Source: Epiperipatus broadwayi (taxonomy: Eukaryota > Onychophora > Udeonychophora > Euonychophora > Peripatidae). From it: a stretch of 64,000 nucleotides of DNA. The stretch is from positions 930,001-994,000 of the forward strand of contig JAQFVV010000275.1 of assembly GCA_028023455.1 (NCBI GenBank), written 5' to 3'. This document shows positions 50,155 through 63,075 of the stretch, piece by piece. A program made the translations under genes and the position numbers. Numbering within the stretch: position 1 is the stretch's first letter; each line of letters opens with the position of its first letter. The notes under the pieces were generated by a model. The model saw only the letters and a program-made list of their open reading frames with translations, did no database searches and was not told the DNA's origin.

Positions 50155-51486
50155 TGTGCCAGGTATTGTCAAACGTCCATGCACAAAATTTGCTGTAATG
50201 AACATTACAGCAGATGCACATATAAATCCGTATATATTAAGCACAACAAATATATAAATGTGCTACATTAGTAATGAAGATTGGGTCTGAGCAGTAGAAT
50301 ATCCACACACACCAATTTAAATATTATACATGTATAATAAACTCATGGTTTTTTTTTTTTATATTTTGTATGATATATCATTTTATGTATTTTGCTTTTC
50401 TCTGAAAAATTCAAATAAAGAAAGGCAAACTTATTAAACAAATGAATCAGATATTGGAACATATTAGTAAAATAAATAATTAAAGCAATTGTTCCAACAT
50501 ACTTGTATATGTGTGTGTATATATATATATTTAATTACTTTGCTAAAAATTGTAATCTTATTCTCAAATTAAAAAAATGTTAATTGCTTTGGTAAAACTT
50601 AATCAAAAAGCAAAATGTTTGAAAATGAATGTTGTAATTAAAATATTTTTTTTCTATATATAGACAAAATAGAAATTCTTTTGTATGGATATCTGTAAAA
50701 AAGTGGTCTGGGTATTCAATATGGAAACCAAACATATCAAACCCTGCAAGTAAAGTTTAATCGGAAAAATATAAAGGAATGTTTAAAATCTTAAGTGATA
50801 AGCTAAATTGAAAGGATTGGCTGTTTCATACTTCTCAGGGGGGATACCTGAATTGGTTCTTATGAGTGGGATTGATAATTTTTAGTCAGTGCAGTAGGAT
50901 TCATTCTTTTTTTTGGCATTCAAGTAGCTCACTTCTTTGGCTCCAGAATTCTCCAATCATCCAGCTACTCAGAGATTAATTTATGAATTAGACTACTGCT
51001 GATATTTTCTAAGAAATCCATTATACAGTTCTTTTAAGAACTCTTGATTTCTTAAGAATTTAGTGAACCATTCAAGATAGCAAATGAACATTTAATACAA
51101 TAATTATTGCATTATAACAGATAGAAAATATGGAAAAATCTAGTAGAGGTTCCACTAAAATGACTGTGGGGTAGACAACCAGCCGGTGCACCTGACCTTT
51201 CTTTGTCCAAATCACCAAAATGTGATCATGCTAGTTTCAGCAGGCCATGATGATGACAACACCCATCTTGCCTATGCCTGAATGAGATGAAATTCTTACC
51301 ACACAGCTAGTTGAATTGAAACTGTTCAAAGCCCAGTTAGAAGATGAAGACACCTACATAAGTGTCTTTTAAAAATGTTTTATTATTGAATTAATTCATT
51401 CTGATATTTCCAATAATTAGAAATATATATTTTTTATTATTATTTATTATTAATCATTTTTAAAAAAAGGAGAGAGGGTTGTCTCT

Positions 51487-51542
<56 letters not shown>

Positions 51543-52881
51543 ATGGTTACTATGGGCATAATGATAAAGCTTTTACTTAGATCTTTTAATTCATTTTCTG
51601 TTTCAAATTCTAGTATTTTCAACAAAGGTTGCAATGAGATTCTTTTTTGTTGCTATTCATTTTCCTCTTGTTGTTACTCCTGAAATTCATCATACATAAA
51701 TATACATGTGTATATATGCGCACATACACTTATAATATTCAGTAAATACGATATCTCATGTTGAATATCTAAAAATGTATTTAACCATATATTCTTTTTA
51801 AGTTATTTTTTTGTAATGGCTGTACCTTATGATGAGTGCAAAAGGGGTTTATTCATTGTAAATTCCCCATAAGCCAGTCCACAAGAATTATCACAAAAGG
51901 CAAATAGATAAGTACCTCATGTTCAGTACTATATGGTATCTGAACTAACGCAACTCTATTGACTTGTTGAAAAATATAAAATTCGTGAAATATTTCACAG
52001 TGCAAAAATATGTATGCATACTTTTTTTTATTACTATATTTTCTATCAATAAAAAAAGCTTTTAAAGTCTTGGGTAAAAGTGTATGCCTATATGACCGAA
52101 AATCTCTTATCTAAAAATATCTGTACATCAAATCACACAAATTATAACTTATTTCTACAGGGTAAAAAGCTCAGACCACTTTCATTCTTTATGAAACATT
52201 GTATTGTAAATAGCTTTAGGGGGTTATTTATTTTCGTATTCATTTAAATTGTATTTATATATATTTCTCTATTTCAAAACAATCAAATATATATACGGGT
52301 TGTGATAATAATTCATTTATTTATTTTATCTTTTTAAGTATGAAACGGTGGTGGGAATTTGGGATTAAATAAATATTTAATCATAATATTAGACTTGTTT
52401 TGTTTTCATATTATTATTTATTTGATAAAATGTATTCTTTTCTTATCAATCACGTACCTATAGTAATCATTTGACTTACCCATTGAAGACCCTATATGTA
52501 GAGCACTCTACCAGGGTATTAGATCCTATTCTCATGCTTCACTGGACATATGGTATTACACATCCTTCTAGGAGGGGGAAAAATTCATTTTTATTCTTTC
52601 TAGAAGTTGCATGCAAAAGCTATCTGTAAATAGACTTTTCAAAGGTGTGTAATGGCCATAAGTCCTAAACATTCGGGCATTTGAGTAAGATATCAACTAA
52701 AGGGGGATTTAAATTGGCAGAGTCTGGTTAATTGACACTTTCTATCAGTTTAGCTGGAAGTACCAACATATATGAGTACAGATAATTAGCTAAATTGGTA
52801 TCCATTTCTTTCCCTGTTAAATCATGGTCACTCATGCTTGGTGCAAGATTAGAAATAGAAATCCACAGGGAGGTATGGTCC

Positions 52882-52886
<5 letters not shown>
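50155..52886. mobile_element. Possible sixth TG...CA-type element E5 (2.7 kb)
   Basis: A TG-starting sequence (TGTGCCAGGTATTG) follows a TA tract at 50144-50154, and another TA tract (52887-52932) follows GGTCCAGTAC at 52886. Size and setting fit the other TG...CA elements, but the right end does not finish in CA and no second copy or unfilled site is present. The region holds no protein frame. It also includes a long (TA)n tract at 51490-51535. Confidence 0.35.
51490..51535. repeat. (TA)n microsatellite
   Basis: About 46 bp of alternating TA; it causes the Ile/Tyr run in the minus frame at 51440-51634. Confidence 0.96.

Positions 52887-52932
<46 letters not shown>
52887..52932. repeat. (TA)n microsatellite
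   Basis: About 46 bp of TA at the right border of the possible element E5. Confidence 0.96.
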
Positions 52933-52936
<4 letters not shown>

Positions 52937-54029
52937 TGAAAGGAAAAAAATAAACAGTGAAATTTTTTTGTAGATATTTTCTACAAGTACAATGGAATAA
53001 TAAGGATTAAATAATTTTGAACTTAAAATAAAATTTTATTATAAATCAAGAAAAAAGGCCTAATTAATATTTTTATTGAATTCTGATTTGAAATAAATGC
53101 AAGCATGTTTTATGTTAAAATAGATCTACTGATAATTGTAAAAATTCTTATATCTATTTTAGAATTTTTTTTAAATTAAACTTTGTATAAAATTTTTGGT
53201 AAAATGGCTACTATCTATTTTAGAAATTATTTTTAAAAGTAAAGCTTAGAGATCATACTTTTGAGAAAATTCAAAGTTGCTTTTAAAAGGATAAAAGTAG
53301 ATTAAAAAATTGAGAAAAGTAGGATTCTTGAGTTAATGATATTTTCCATCTTATTCTATCTATAAAAAAGGTAGATAGAAAAATTAAAAGTTGGTTAGTT
53401 GGTTTCCAGAGTTTTAGAGATCTACCTAGAGATAATTGAAATAGACAAGTTTAGCAGCTAGTACATAGCTCACTATAATGGTGTTTGAATTTACATGGAG
53501 GAAAATAGCTCATCTTCCAGTGTTTCATAGCCATAAGGCAAATAAAATGGCTAACTTGCCTGAAATCTATCCAATCCCAGACCAAATAAAGGTGACTGAA
53601 TGGAAATAGTGACCTGAATTATACCTTTCCCATTGATAACTATAAGCCAGTCTCACCAAGAAAATCCCTCATCTTGATAAAAAAAATTGATATATGCATG
53701 CTGCTTTGTTTATATGCAAATAATCACAGATAAACATACATCATATTTATATAAAGTGCAGCTAGTTAGTGTTACTTAAATAATCCTTTAAAATGGCATT
53801 TCAAAAGCATTATACATAATAAGAATGAAATTTTAAATAATTTATTTAAAGAAAATGACATTTAAAATCTATATTTTTTAAAAGAAAAACAAGTAAAAAT
53901 TTGCTTGAATGAAATGATTGATTCATAGACAGTTTTATTTTTTAAAAGCAAAAAAAACTTTTATGACTACAAAGAAAAGGCTAATTAATAATTTTAGTTC
54001 ATATCATCTATATTTTTATATATACAAAT
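52933..54029. other. AT-rich intron, nothing recognised
   Basis: No coding frame or second copy recognised. A less AT-rich patch is at 53400-53670. Confidence 0.45.
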
Positions 54030-54248
54030 GTATGTGTGAATTTGATGTATATTTTCCAAATGGAATTAATTATGAAGGAAGATATTTTTAATAATTTTAT
54101 TATTTTGATAAAATATAATGTAAACATCAGCATTCACATACATTCTTATGTGCATATATATATATATCTGCTATTAGTAATGTATTATAAGAAAGAAAAT
54201 GAATTTCTTTTAGATGTTAATCAATTATTATACTGCATGTTTATGTGA

Positions 54249-54287
<39 letters not shown>

Positions 54288-54295
54288 ATAAAGTA

Positions 54296-54329
<34 letters not shown>

Positions 54330-54780
54330 GTTTTATGTAAACTTTGTATGTATTATCTGTATCATTAAAATATGATAATTTAAATTTTATTTTATTTTTA
54401 TATGAGAACTCAAATATGTTAATCAATTATTATACCATGCTTCTGTGTGGTGATATATATATATATATATCATCACACATATATATATATATATATAAAT
54501 GTTTTATGTAAACCTCTGTATCATTAAAATGTGAGTTTAATTTTTTATTATTATTTTATATTACAATTGAAATATATTCATCACTTGTACTGCAAATCTG
54601 TGTGCATATATCCATGCATGTCAGATAGACATGTATGTATAAATTTTAATCATTTATTTTATTTTTATATGATGGTTCAAGTATTTTCAGAAATTACACT
54701 GCATGTCTGTGTGCAAATATATAGGCATTTTATAATAAAACATATATGTAAATCACAATGTAATAACTTGAATTTTGTAT
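54030..54780. repeat. Degenerate tandem block with TA-core hairpins
   Basis: Related units repeat at about 54225-54420 and 54420-54545, with weaker copies on both sides. Each has ATCAATTATTATAC, then a TGTGATGATATA...TATCACA type palindrome with a (TA)n core (54243-54295 and 54446-54480), then ATGTTTTATGTAAAC and TCTGTATCATTAAAAT. The short open frames here only reflect the repeat. Confidence 0.65.
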
Positions 54781-54949
54781 ATTTATCAAAGTCAGAGGGC
54801 TAAATGTATGTGTATGGCCATATTTTGCAGACCTTAATGTCATTTTTTATTATTGTTATTAATAAACTTTTATTCTATTGTTAAAATTATTCCAGTGAAT
54901 TTAATTCTAGATCGTTTAGAATATTATGTGTTGTATCATCTTTTGTTCA

Positions 54950-55520
54950 AAATAACAGTTATAGAGCTTATGTTCTCTGAACTAGATTTATCCATAATGG
55001 TCTATTATACAAAAGAAATATACATTAGTGTATGGGTAACCAATTGATGATAATTATCCAGTTGGTTTTGATCTTCATTCTTGATTGGTGTGAAGAGTAT
55101 ATTCTTCAAATTCCTTGCACTACATTTTACTTAGCTTAGTCTTTATTAGACATTAAGGTTTTAGTTGGCCAGTACATTAATAATACTAAGTGGCCAGAGC
55201 ATTGATGGTGATCAGCATGGTTTTAATACCCCAGTATTATTGTTTTATAGTTATATATTCTGTCAGATGACCACTTAGTTTGTGCATACAAATTGTGTTT
55301 AAATAATTGCCCCAAGTAGGCAAGAGCTAAATAGTTATTCTTCTCTACAATTGACTCATTTCAAATCCAATCACAAGATTGACTGTTGATTTATTTAATT
55401 GTTGATCATTCATGATGATGAATGACTTATACTTGTTTTTAATGCTGGTGAACTTATAGTTAATTATGTTTATGCTTAAGATAGTTAACTGGGCTGATCT
55501 CACAGATTGATCTCATGGAG
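54950..55520 (+). repeat. D-family dispersed repeat, copy D5 (forward)
   Basis: Matches D2: TTGGCCAGTACATTAATAAT, GGCCAGAGCATTGATGGTGA, GGCAAGAGCTAAATAG, TTTCAAATCCAATCACAAG, GATTGACTGTTGATTTATTT and GTTAACTGGGCTGATC. The tRNA-like stretch is on the plus strand at about 55313-55380. Confidence 0.78.
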
Positions 55521-56002
55521 ATCTCTTATGCTCACTTTTTTCATTAATTTCATTGTTTTAATCATTGCTCATTATTTTATATTTCATATTAAATTTTATA
55601 TTTAAATTATATATTTTTCCATTGAATTGGGGTTGTTGGTGATTTGCCATGACTCCAAGTTAACCTTGTAAATTACTACCTCTATTCCATTACATTATCT
55701 TCATTATAACCACCCACCCAGTTACATCATTAGAAATAAATACTTAAAAATGTCTCTAGGTTAGAACCACCAGTAACCAAAGCAAATAATAGTACATTGG
55801 CAGTAAAATTGATGTAACAATAAATAAAACAAAGTTTAAAACAGTTCAACATAGTACAGTTCAAGTACAAGCTCAAGTTGCTCCTCTATGTTGGTATTTA
55901 TTGCATTTTACATCAAGAAGCCTATAAATACTAACATAACATTATTTTTATTAATAATTTAGTATTATCTCTGAAGACTGTCATTAAATAACTTTTTTTT
56001 TT
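55521..56002. other. AT-rich spacer, nothing recognised
   Basis: Lies between D5 and R2 copy B. No further signal. Confidence 0.45.
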
Positions 56003-56550
56003 ATCAGTTTCTGTTAGATATATAAGATGGGTGCTTTTGCTTTCTATTAATTTAAAAGAATAGGCAATGATAAAACTTGAATTAACTTTAAATGTTATAA
56101 CATGTAGGCCATTATAAAATCAGATCTATACACTATGCATTTGATCTCTATGCCATGTTAAAAGTAACACTACACAATAAATACATCTTAATTTATACTA
56201 TTCTCTGGTATTCAATCTCATTATTAGTTCATTGCTTATATAATACGTTTACTTCTTCATGATTCATACTTACCTATAGTACAAGATTGATCACACCTGA
56301 TTGTAAACATGAACTCTGTTTTACATTGTATATTTAACTTTTTGTGCAAATAAGGTTATTTTGAAATAATAATAAATAGATCTCTTACAATCCAGAGTAC
56401 AAATTAAGAATCATCATGCAAGTAAACTACATATAAACTGAAAACTCAAACATGGAAAAATATGTTCTTGGGGAAAACTGTCTCTAATCCCACAATAAAA
56501 ATCTAAAATCATTTTAAGTGGTTACATACAAAGTCAAACTTCATTGGGAT

Positions 56551-56552
<2 letters not shown>
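56003..56552 (+). repeat. Repeat R2 copy B, part 1
   Basis: Matches 26220-26540 in copy A with extra sequence between: AACTTTAAATGTT, GGCCATTA, CTATGCATTTGATC, AAATCTAAAATCATT. It ends at the long TA tract that precedes element E4. Confidence 0.78.

Positions 56553-56643
<91 letters not shown>
56553..56643. repeat. (TA)n microsatellite, longest in the window
   Basis: About 91 bp of uninterrupted alternating TA, directly before the TG start of E4. The corresponding site in R2 copy A has only ACATATATATTATG, so the tract grew after or with the insertion. Confidence 0.97.
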
Positions 56644-56646
<3 letters not shown>

Positions 56647-59395
56647 ACAGGATGTAGCAAGTGGTACAAGGACATGAGACTCAAACTAAGGTTTTTGAGG
56701 GTGATTCCCTGACTGATATATAATAATTATAATAATATATAATTATATAAAACCTTTTTATATTTAAAAATTAACCAAAATAAAGATTCAAACTCTGGAT
56801 AGGATTAAAAGATACTTTAATATTATAAAAAAAAAACAGTTTGTTCTAAATGTAAATTATTTATATAGTTCATGCTAGAATAGTTTCATTATGCTTACAT
56901 CTGTGATAATTATGGGATGTCACACTTATACATATATAGTGAGGTTTATTTATATGCCAATGTTTAAAAAGAAAAAGTTACATAATGGGTTCAAGAAAAG
57001 AAACGCTATTTTATCATATGATTAAATAATGACCTAAACAAAAGAATTCACAAGAGAGACACTTTAGTGTTTGAATAAATTAATATCATACATTTAACAA
57101 AATATGACCAATACCACTTTGATCACACAAGAAAACTACATGTTTATAACTGTACCAGGTAAATTGGTTTCTGACATCTGTTATATTTATTAAATATTAA
57201 ACATCAAAGTTATAAAACAAATGTCAGTATAACAAGCATTATGTTTTAATTCTTGAATTAAAATAAAATCAGGGAAATTCATTTATGCACATGGGAGTTG
57301 CTCATTGAAGGGAAATAACTTAATGCAAGCTTTTCATGACATTCTAAATATAAATATATTAATAAATAACAATGGTTTAGTTATATCACAGTGTTATGGC
57401 TTTTGATTAGTTTTAGGCATATTTCTAAAATACTATAATGAATGGCAATGCGAGCATGAGGCAGCAGGATATAAGATTTGGTCCATTTTGGCTGAGAGAT
57501 GCTTCATCATTTAAATGGGAAAAAGAAAAATAGTATGCTCATTTTTCTGGTGAGTCATACCTGGAGGAAAAGGAAGGTAAAGAGATGCAATTGTCCACAT
57601 AGGGTATCAATGCAGAGCTTCTGCTACCCTTTCTGAAGGTGTCCTAGGGTATTTACAATGCCAGCTAAAACATAGTAAGTGAAGATGGAGGATTCGGAGT
57701 TCCAATGATACTCAAATTATAAAGCAAAATAATGACCATGGCTGACCTACGCTGGCAATGCTATGACTATATACATCCTTTAATGATGTCAAAATAACTA
57801 ATGGCCTTAATATAAAATTTTAATCGGGTATAATGGCATGACTTGTATACTAAACCAAATTATATAACTGAAATCTAAAACTAGATGAATGTCTTAATGA
57901 CATACAATTATATTTTCCTTCATTAAATAGGTCCCACATGCATTTGGAATCAGTAAGCATTATTTAATACTATAATGCTAAAAGCGCTACATATAAATGA
58001 TTATTACATGAAAAAAAATAACGGTCATTATTATTTAAAATATCTTAACTGGAATTTAAAATAACATTCTTGAATAACATTAAATTTATAATCAATAAAT
58101 ATATACCCATGGCCATATTATAATAATAATCAGCCTATAAAGAGAAATATTATTTAACTATTTCCCAACCCAGCAAGCGATGGCTTTAAAACAAATAATT
58201 TAAAGTAATTAACATATCCCTGAAGTGCTGGAAGATTTAAAAGACTAATCTAAAATAGTGGCTCATGGAGTTGGATTGATTTGGCATATAAATTACATAT
58301 AAAATAAAAAGCAAATAATTATAATAATAAAATTTTCCACACTAATTAAAATGTAAGATTTAAACTTAAATAGATGTAAGCATTTACGTATATATATATT
58401 TGATAGGATTATAGAGAAGTTTCTACAGGTAGAGATTATATATAATTATAAAAGAAAACATTAATTAATATTTATAGGCAAGTATAGACAACTTTAAATA
58501 GATATTGGACTGTTACCGTGGCATAATTGGGGTGAATAGTTAACTGGTTCATTCTCTGAACTTCAGTGGCTGGAATCAGCTTGGTGGTCAGCAATCTCAG
58601 TCACTACTACTTCTTCATCATGGCAACCTTCTTCCATGGCAGGAGTTTCATGGCAGCATACTAGAGGTAGCTTTGAGAGCCACAAGGAAAGATGGTTTGG
58701 TTACCTACTCAATAGACATTCTAAAAACTAAGAGTAAAAAAAGAATAAAAGCAAATACTGTAAGACTAAGACCAAGATTGCCCCTTATCTCTAATCTATT
58801 CTATTTATACCATGCAAGCTATTACAGGAATGCTTTGGTCCAAACGCAGATGAGAGAATTACTAAATTATTGAGCAAATTACAGTCCATTTTAATTAAAA
58901 GTAAGATATAAAAATATAAGGTTCCAATCACTTTCATTAGCAAAACTTTTAATCAAATTTTATTATAAAAGTAAAAACTATGATAAGACAATCTTTTGAT
59001 TAATAAAAATCAAGCATTTAAAACATTTAATTAGTGAAGAAAACTTCACAATGGGTTGATTTGAACCTGCCATCTTGGTTATATCTTCTTTTAAATTTTT
59101 ACAAAATTGAAATTAAATGCAAATAATTTTTACAAAAATGACAAACTTTATGTGATTAAACAAATTATTTTTTAAATTTAAAAAAACCCCACAAGCTTAA
59201 AATATTCAAAGTATCAAAATAACAGAATCAAAAATTATAAAATATTCATTATAATAGTTTGTAATATATATAATTACATATATATGACAGCACTGTTAGT
59301 AATTTAAATATTTCTGGGTTTGAATCCTTGTAGATGTTAGTTTTTTTTAGGTAGGAAAACATGAAGCTCCCTCTGACTACAGAGTGATTGCTTCA
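56644..59395 (+). mobile_element. TG...CA element E4 (solo-LTR-like, 2.75 kb)
   Basis: Starts TGTACAGGATGTAGC at 56644 and ends GTGATTGCTTCA at 59395, flanked by ATAT at 56640-56643 and 59396-59399. R2 copy A lacks it at the matching point (26541-26552), which confirms an insertion. Its length and 3' end (CATGAAGCTC...GATTGCTTCA) are like E1 (2,755 bp; ...AACTGCTTCA), so the two are probably of one family. The 66-codon frame at 58673-58873 has no known motif. A sequence like a tRNA B box (GGGTTTGAATCC) occurs at about 59317. Confidence 0.74.
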
Positions 59396-60900
59396 ATATA
59401 TATATAAAATGAGAAAACAAGTAAACATAAACAATTCAAGTGTGGCAGATAAAATATCTATAGGTTTGCTACATAAAATGCATACACATAAATTCTAATC
59501 CTTAATTTCAGATGTTTGCATAATATAAAAATAATGACTGCAAACTGCCTACATATTCTACATATTTTTTGTACAATAACATGAACTTATTAAACTATGT
59601 TTATATATATATATATATAGAACACATACCTTTACTTCCATTAATTTTGAAATACACTGTTCAAATGATTCTTTGAATAGCTTCATAGAGATAACTTTCT
59701 TTAAGTATTTAAATACTAATTTTTTTTAATATTGTTTTAAATTAGATTAACTCTTGAAGAAGATTGAGTTGTCATTTATTTAAATTAATTGTTGATTATT
59801 TTAAAACTAAATTTTGATTATTAAAATTATTTCTGTTATTTAACATTCCTTAGGAAAGAAAGAAAAAAACTTAAGAAACAAAACTTTTTTTTTTTATCTC
59901 GAATATTTAAAAGCATGCCACAATATAAATAAGTCAAATTCTAAAACTAAAATCACAAGTTGTAATCTAAGTATTACAATTAAGTTAACACAAAAAGTAA
60001 ATAAAATAAATACATAAAATCATATAAATTGTTGAATATCTCTAAATATTGCAGGCTTGGTAACTAGCATTTTAAAAGTTTATTAAATAATTCATAAACA
60101 ACATAAACTGATTACTGTAGGTCCAATATATGGCTGAGAGGTTCTTTATAAAGATAGAATTACAATTGTTTGTAAACTTTCTCTAAAAGTGCTCTTCCAT
60201 AGTTTACTTATAACTTTCCATTTACATTTTTCGAATCTTAGTCCTTAGTCACAATAGAGATTAACAGTCCAATGTAGAGTTGTTATAAAATTTCACAGTT
60301 GAGAACATCTATTTTAGCTGCAATTTAATATATATGAAGACAGTTGGAACAGCACTGTATCAAATTCAACAAGAAGGAATGGACTTCATGATAGTTATGG
60401 ACTTCATACTATAAGGAAGTTCTTTAGAGATAATAAGGCATGCATCCTGATTCTTTCAACTTCTTGGTAAAGTTTCTTATAATCCATGTTGGGCAAAGAT
60501 CAAAATTATTTTCTGAGTTTGCCTATTTATATTAACCATGTTTATAAAATTCTTTTGATAAGTAAACAGCATGTTTACAAATAACACTACTTAGCACAAT
60601 CTGTAAAAATACGTTTAATTGACATTTTAAAATGTATTCAAAGCATGACTTTCTAAGAATTTCAATTACTAAAAAGATAAGCTATTTGAGCAAAATATTT
60701 AATTAGTACTTAATTAAACTTTGTTTTTACAATTTTTAAAACAAATTTATTTATGTAAAATAAATTAATTTTTAAAAATAAATTTAAAATAGACTGAATT
60801 TATTAATGATGTGTGGGTGTGCCTATAATAGAAACCTAAATTTGATAGAAAAATATATATTGAATTTGTAAAATGTGAATTTTAATTTACAGTCTCCAAC
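59396..60900 (+). repeat. Repeat R2 copy B, part 2 (uninterrupted)
   Basis: Continuous version of the sequence that copy A shows in three pieces (26541-27047, 31920-32336, 41603-42250). It therefore gives the unfilled sites for E2b and E3. No coding frame. A (TA)n tract is at 59602-59620. Confidence 0.8.
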
Positions 60901-61043
60901 ATTTTTTTTTTTTTTTTAAAATCTAAATAATAAAATGAGATAGATAATGATGTGTCTCAATATAGATAATAAATCTTATAATGTTTTTAATATATATACA
61001 TTAAATATGTCATGATTATCATTTCTTATGCTTACACAAGCTA
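60901..61043. other. Spacer
   Basis: AT-rich, no signal. Confidence 0.4.
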
Positions 61044-61363
61044 TTTACACAGAGTAGTCAATCGAGGCAAAAAGGTTTGCACATAAAATACCTATTTAAT
61101 ACCTACTCATCCAATATACCCAGACTAGATTCCAGTTTGTGGCTTTCATCAGTAAGGAGCCTTGCATCTAGTTTTTAGATCTAGGTGCAGTGTTCTCATA
61201 TTCTAGGCTCCTCACTGATGAAAGCCACAAGTTGGAAACTAGTCTGGGGATATTGAATGAATAGGAACTAGATAGGAATATTATGCACAAACCTTCTTGC
61301 ATCCATTGATTAACTGTTTTGCACTGATGGCATACTGTACGGAGAGTTTAGACTCTGTGTAAA
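61044..61363. mobile_element. Palindromic MITE-like element, 320 bp
   Basis: Ends are TTTACACAGAGT (61044-61055) and its reverse complement ACTCTGTGTAAA (61352-61363). Inside, 61072-61092 pairs with 61275-61295, 61119-61161 pairs almost perfectly with 61206-61248 (GTGGCTTTCATCAGT with ACTGATGAAAGCCAC), and the centre 61163-61189 is a further hairpin. No coding capacity. This structure fits a foldback MITE, though no clear target duplication is visible. Confidence 0.72.
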
Positions 61364-63070
61364 CATTAAATATGTATGAAATTCTTACCATATGATGTTT
61401 ATTTTGTTTTAAAAAAATCTATAAAACAATATATTCCCAATAACTTTAAATATGAGTTTGACATTTTTTCCTTCAATTTATAGATAGTCCATTTTGTAAG
61501 TTCTACTTTCTAAAATATATAACTTTAATCTGTCTCACAAAAAATTGTTCATTAGAAATAAATTTGTTTTTTGTAATTTATTCAATCATTCATCACATTG
61601 TTCTGCACTTTGTCAACATAATGTTTTATAACTTTGTCTCACTTTTTTATTTTATCTTTTAATTTTAATTTTCTTAATTTTATTATTTAAAATGCTTCTT
61701 AACTTTTTTTTCACTTATTTTAATCTAGTAACTAGTATTATTCTACTATGTCATTTTACTGCTACCCTCAGATTTTTAATATTCATACATTTATATACAA
61801 AAGCTTTTATATAATGCACACTACATCATAACTTTTCTTTTTCATCATAAGTATACATTCAAAAACATTTTTGCTTACAGATATAATAAAAATATAAACC
61901 ATTCCTTAACAAAAATATATGTATATATGGGTATCAATAAGTGTATACTGAATAAGACTATGACATTGGTTGAAATTATATTTTCAGAAAATTTTATTTT
62001 TATTACAGTTTCTACAGATATTTGAAATGAAAAACTGGAATTAGCACCAATGTACATTAACTCCATCTTTCGGATTGTTTACAGGCAATTTCATAAATTA
62101 GGGTTCAATATATTATGTAAATTTGATTGTAGAGTTTTTAATCTGAATATATAAGTTTCATGATGGAATTTTTAATTTGAATCAAAAACAAAAATTTTAT
62201 TCTCTTGGCCTCTGTATTTTGAGTATATTGATGATTATACAAATCTTTCCAATTCAAAAGTTAATCTACAGAATGCAATAATAAAGACTTATGATTCAGT
62301 AATTAATGATTAGAAAACCCTTTATCATCCAGTAATGTAAGAGAAACTTTAGTATCCATTATCTAAAATGGTTATCAACTTTAGAATGTGAACCAATTTA
62401 AATATCTTTGTAGCTTTTTAAATGGAAAAATGTTTTTAGATTTTGAAGTGCAGGAGGTACTTTTTTTTTAAAATCTATTTAAGAGATAAGATATTTTCTT
62501 GCAATAATACATTTACTGAAAGTAAATTAGTTATATTTATAACTGTTGTTTTAGTTAATTTTTTGTATGAGACATAATGTAAAAACTTTAAAAAAAATTT
62601 CATTTAAAAAATGCTTTATAAAATTGTAAAAATATAATGGCAAGCTCATGTGACCAATAAATATATTTTTATTGGAGTGGGTATGGTAACTGAATTGACT
62701 ACATCACATTTCCAAGAAGTGTTTTGGGGTGACCTTGAGCATAGAATTCAAAGAAAAGGCTAACTTTGATTATATTATAAAAAAAATTTAAGAGATAAAC
62801 TAAAAAAAATAAATATTGATTGTTTTTATTGGGAAAATATCACTGAAAATAAAATACAATGGAGAATTACCATTAGCAAAGTTTTTAAAAATGTTTTAGA
62901 AAGAAAAGTTTGTTAAAAAAATTAAAAGATAAGTTATTATAAATTATCAAATAAATAATGTACCAGAAAATTCTGTGTGTAAATGTATTTATGAATCATA
63001 AATTAGTTTGCATAATCATCACAAAACTTATCTCAAATGCATTACTATTATTATTTGTTTTTCTCTTTTT
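61364..63070. other. AT-rich intron, nothing recognised
   Basis: No repeat with a second copy and no meaningful open frame; the minus frame at 61875-62066 has no motif. Confidence 0.45.
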
Positions 63071-63075
63071 TCTAG

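Noticed and set aside
56518-56712. Plus-strand frame of 64 codons
   Set aside because: More than half is the (TA)n microsatellite.
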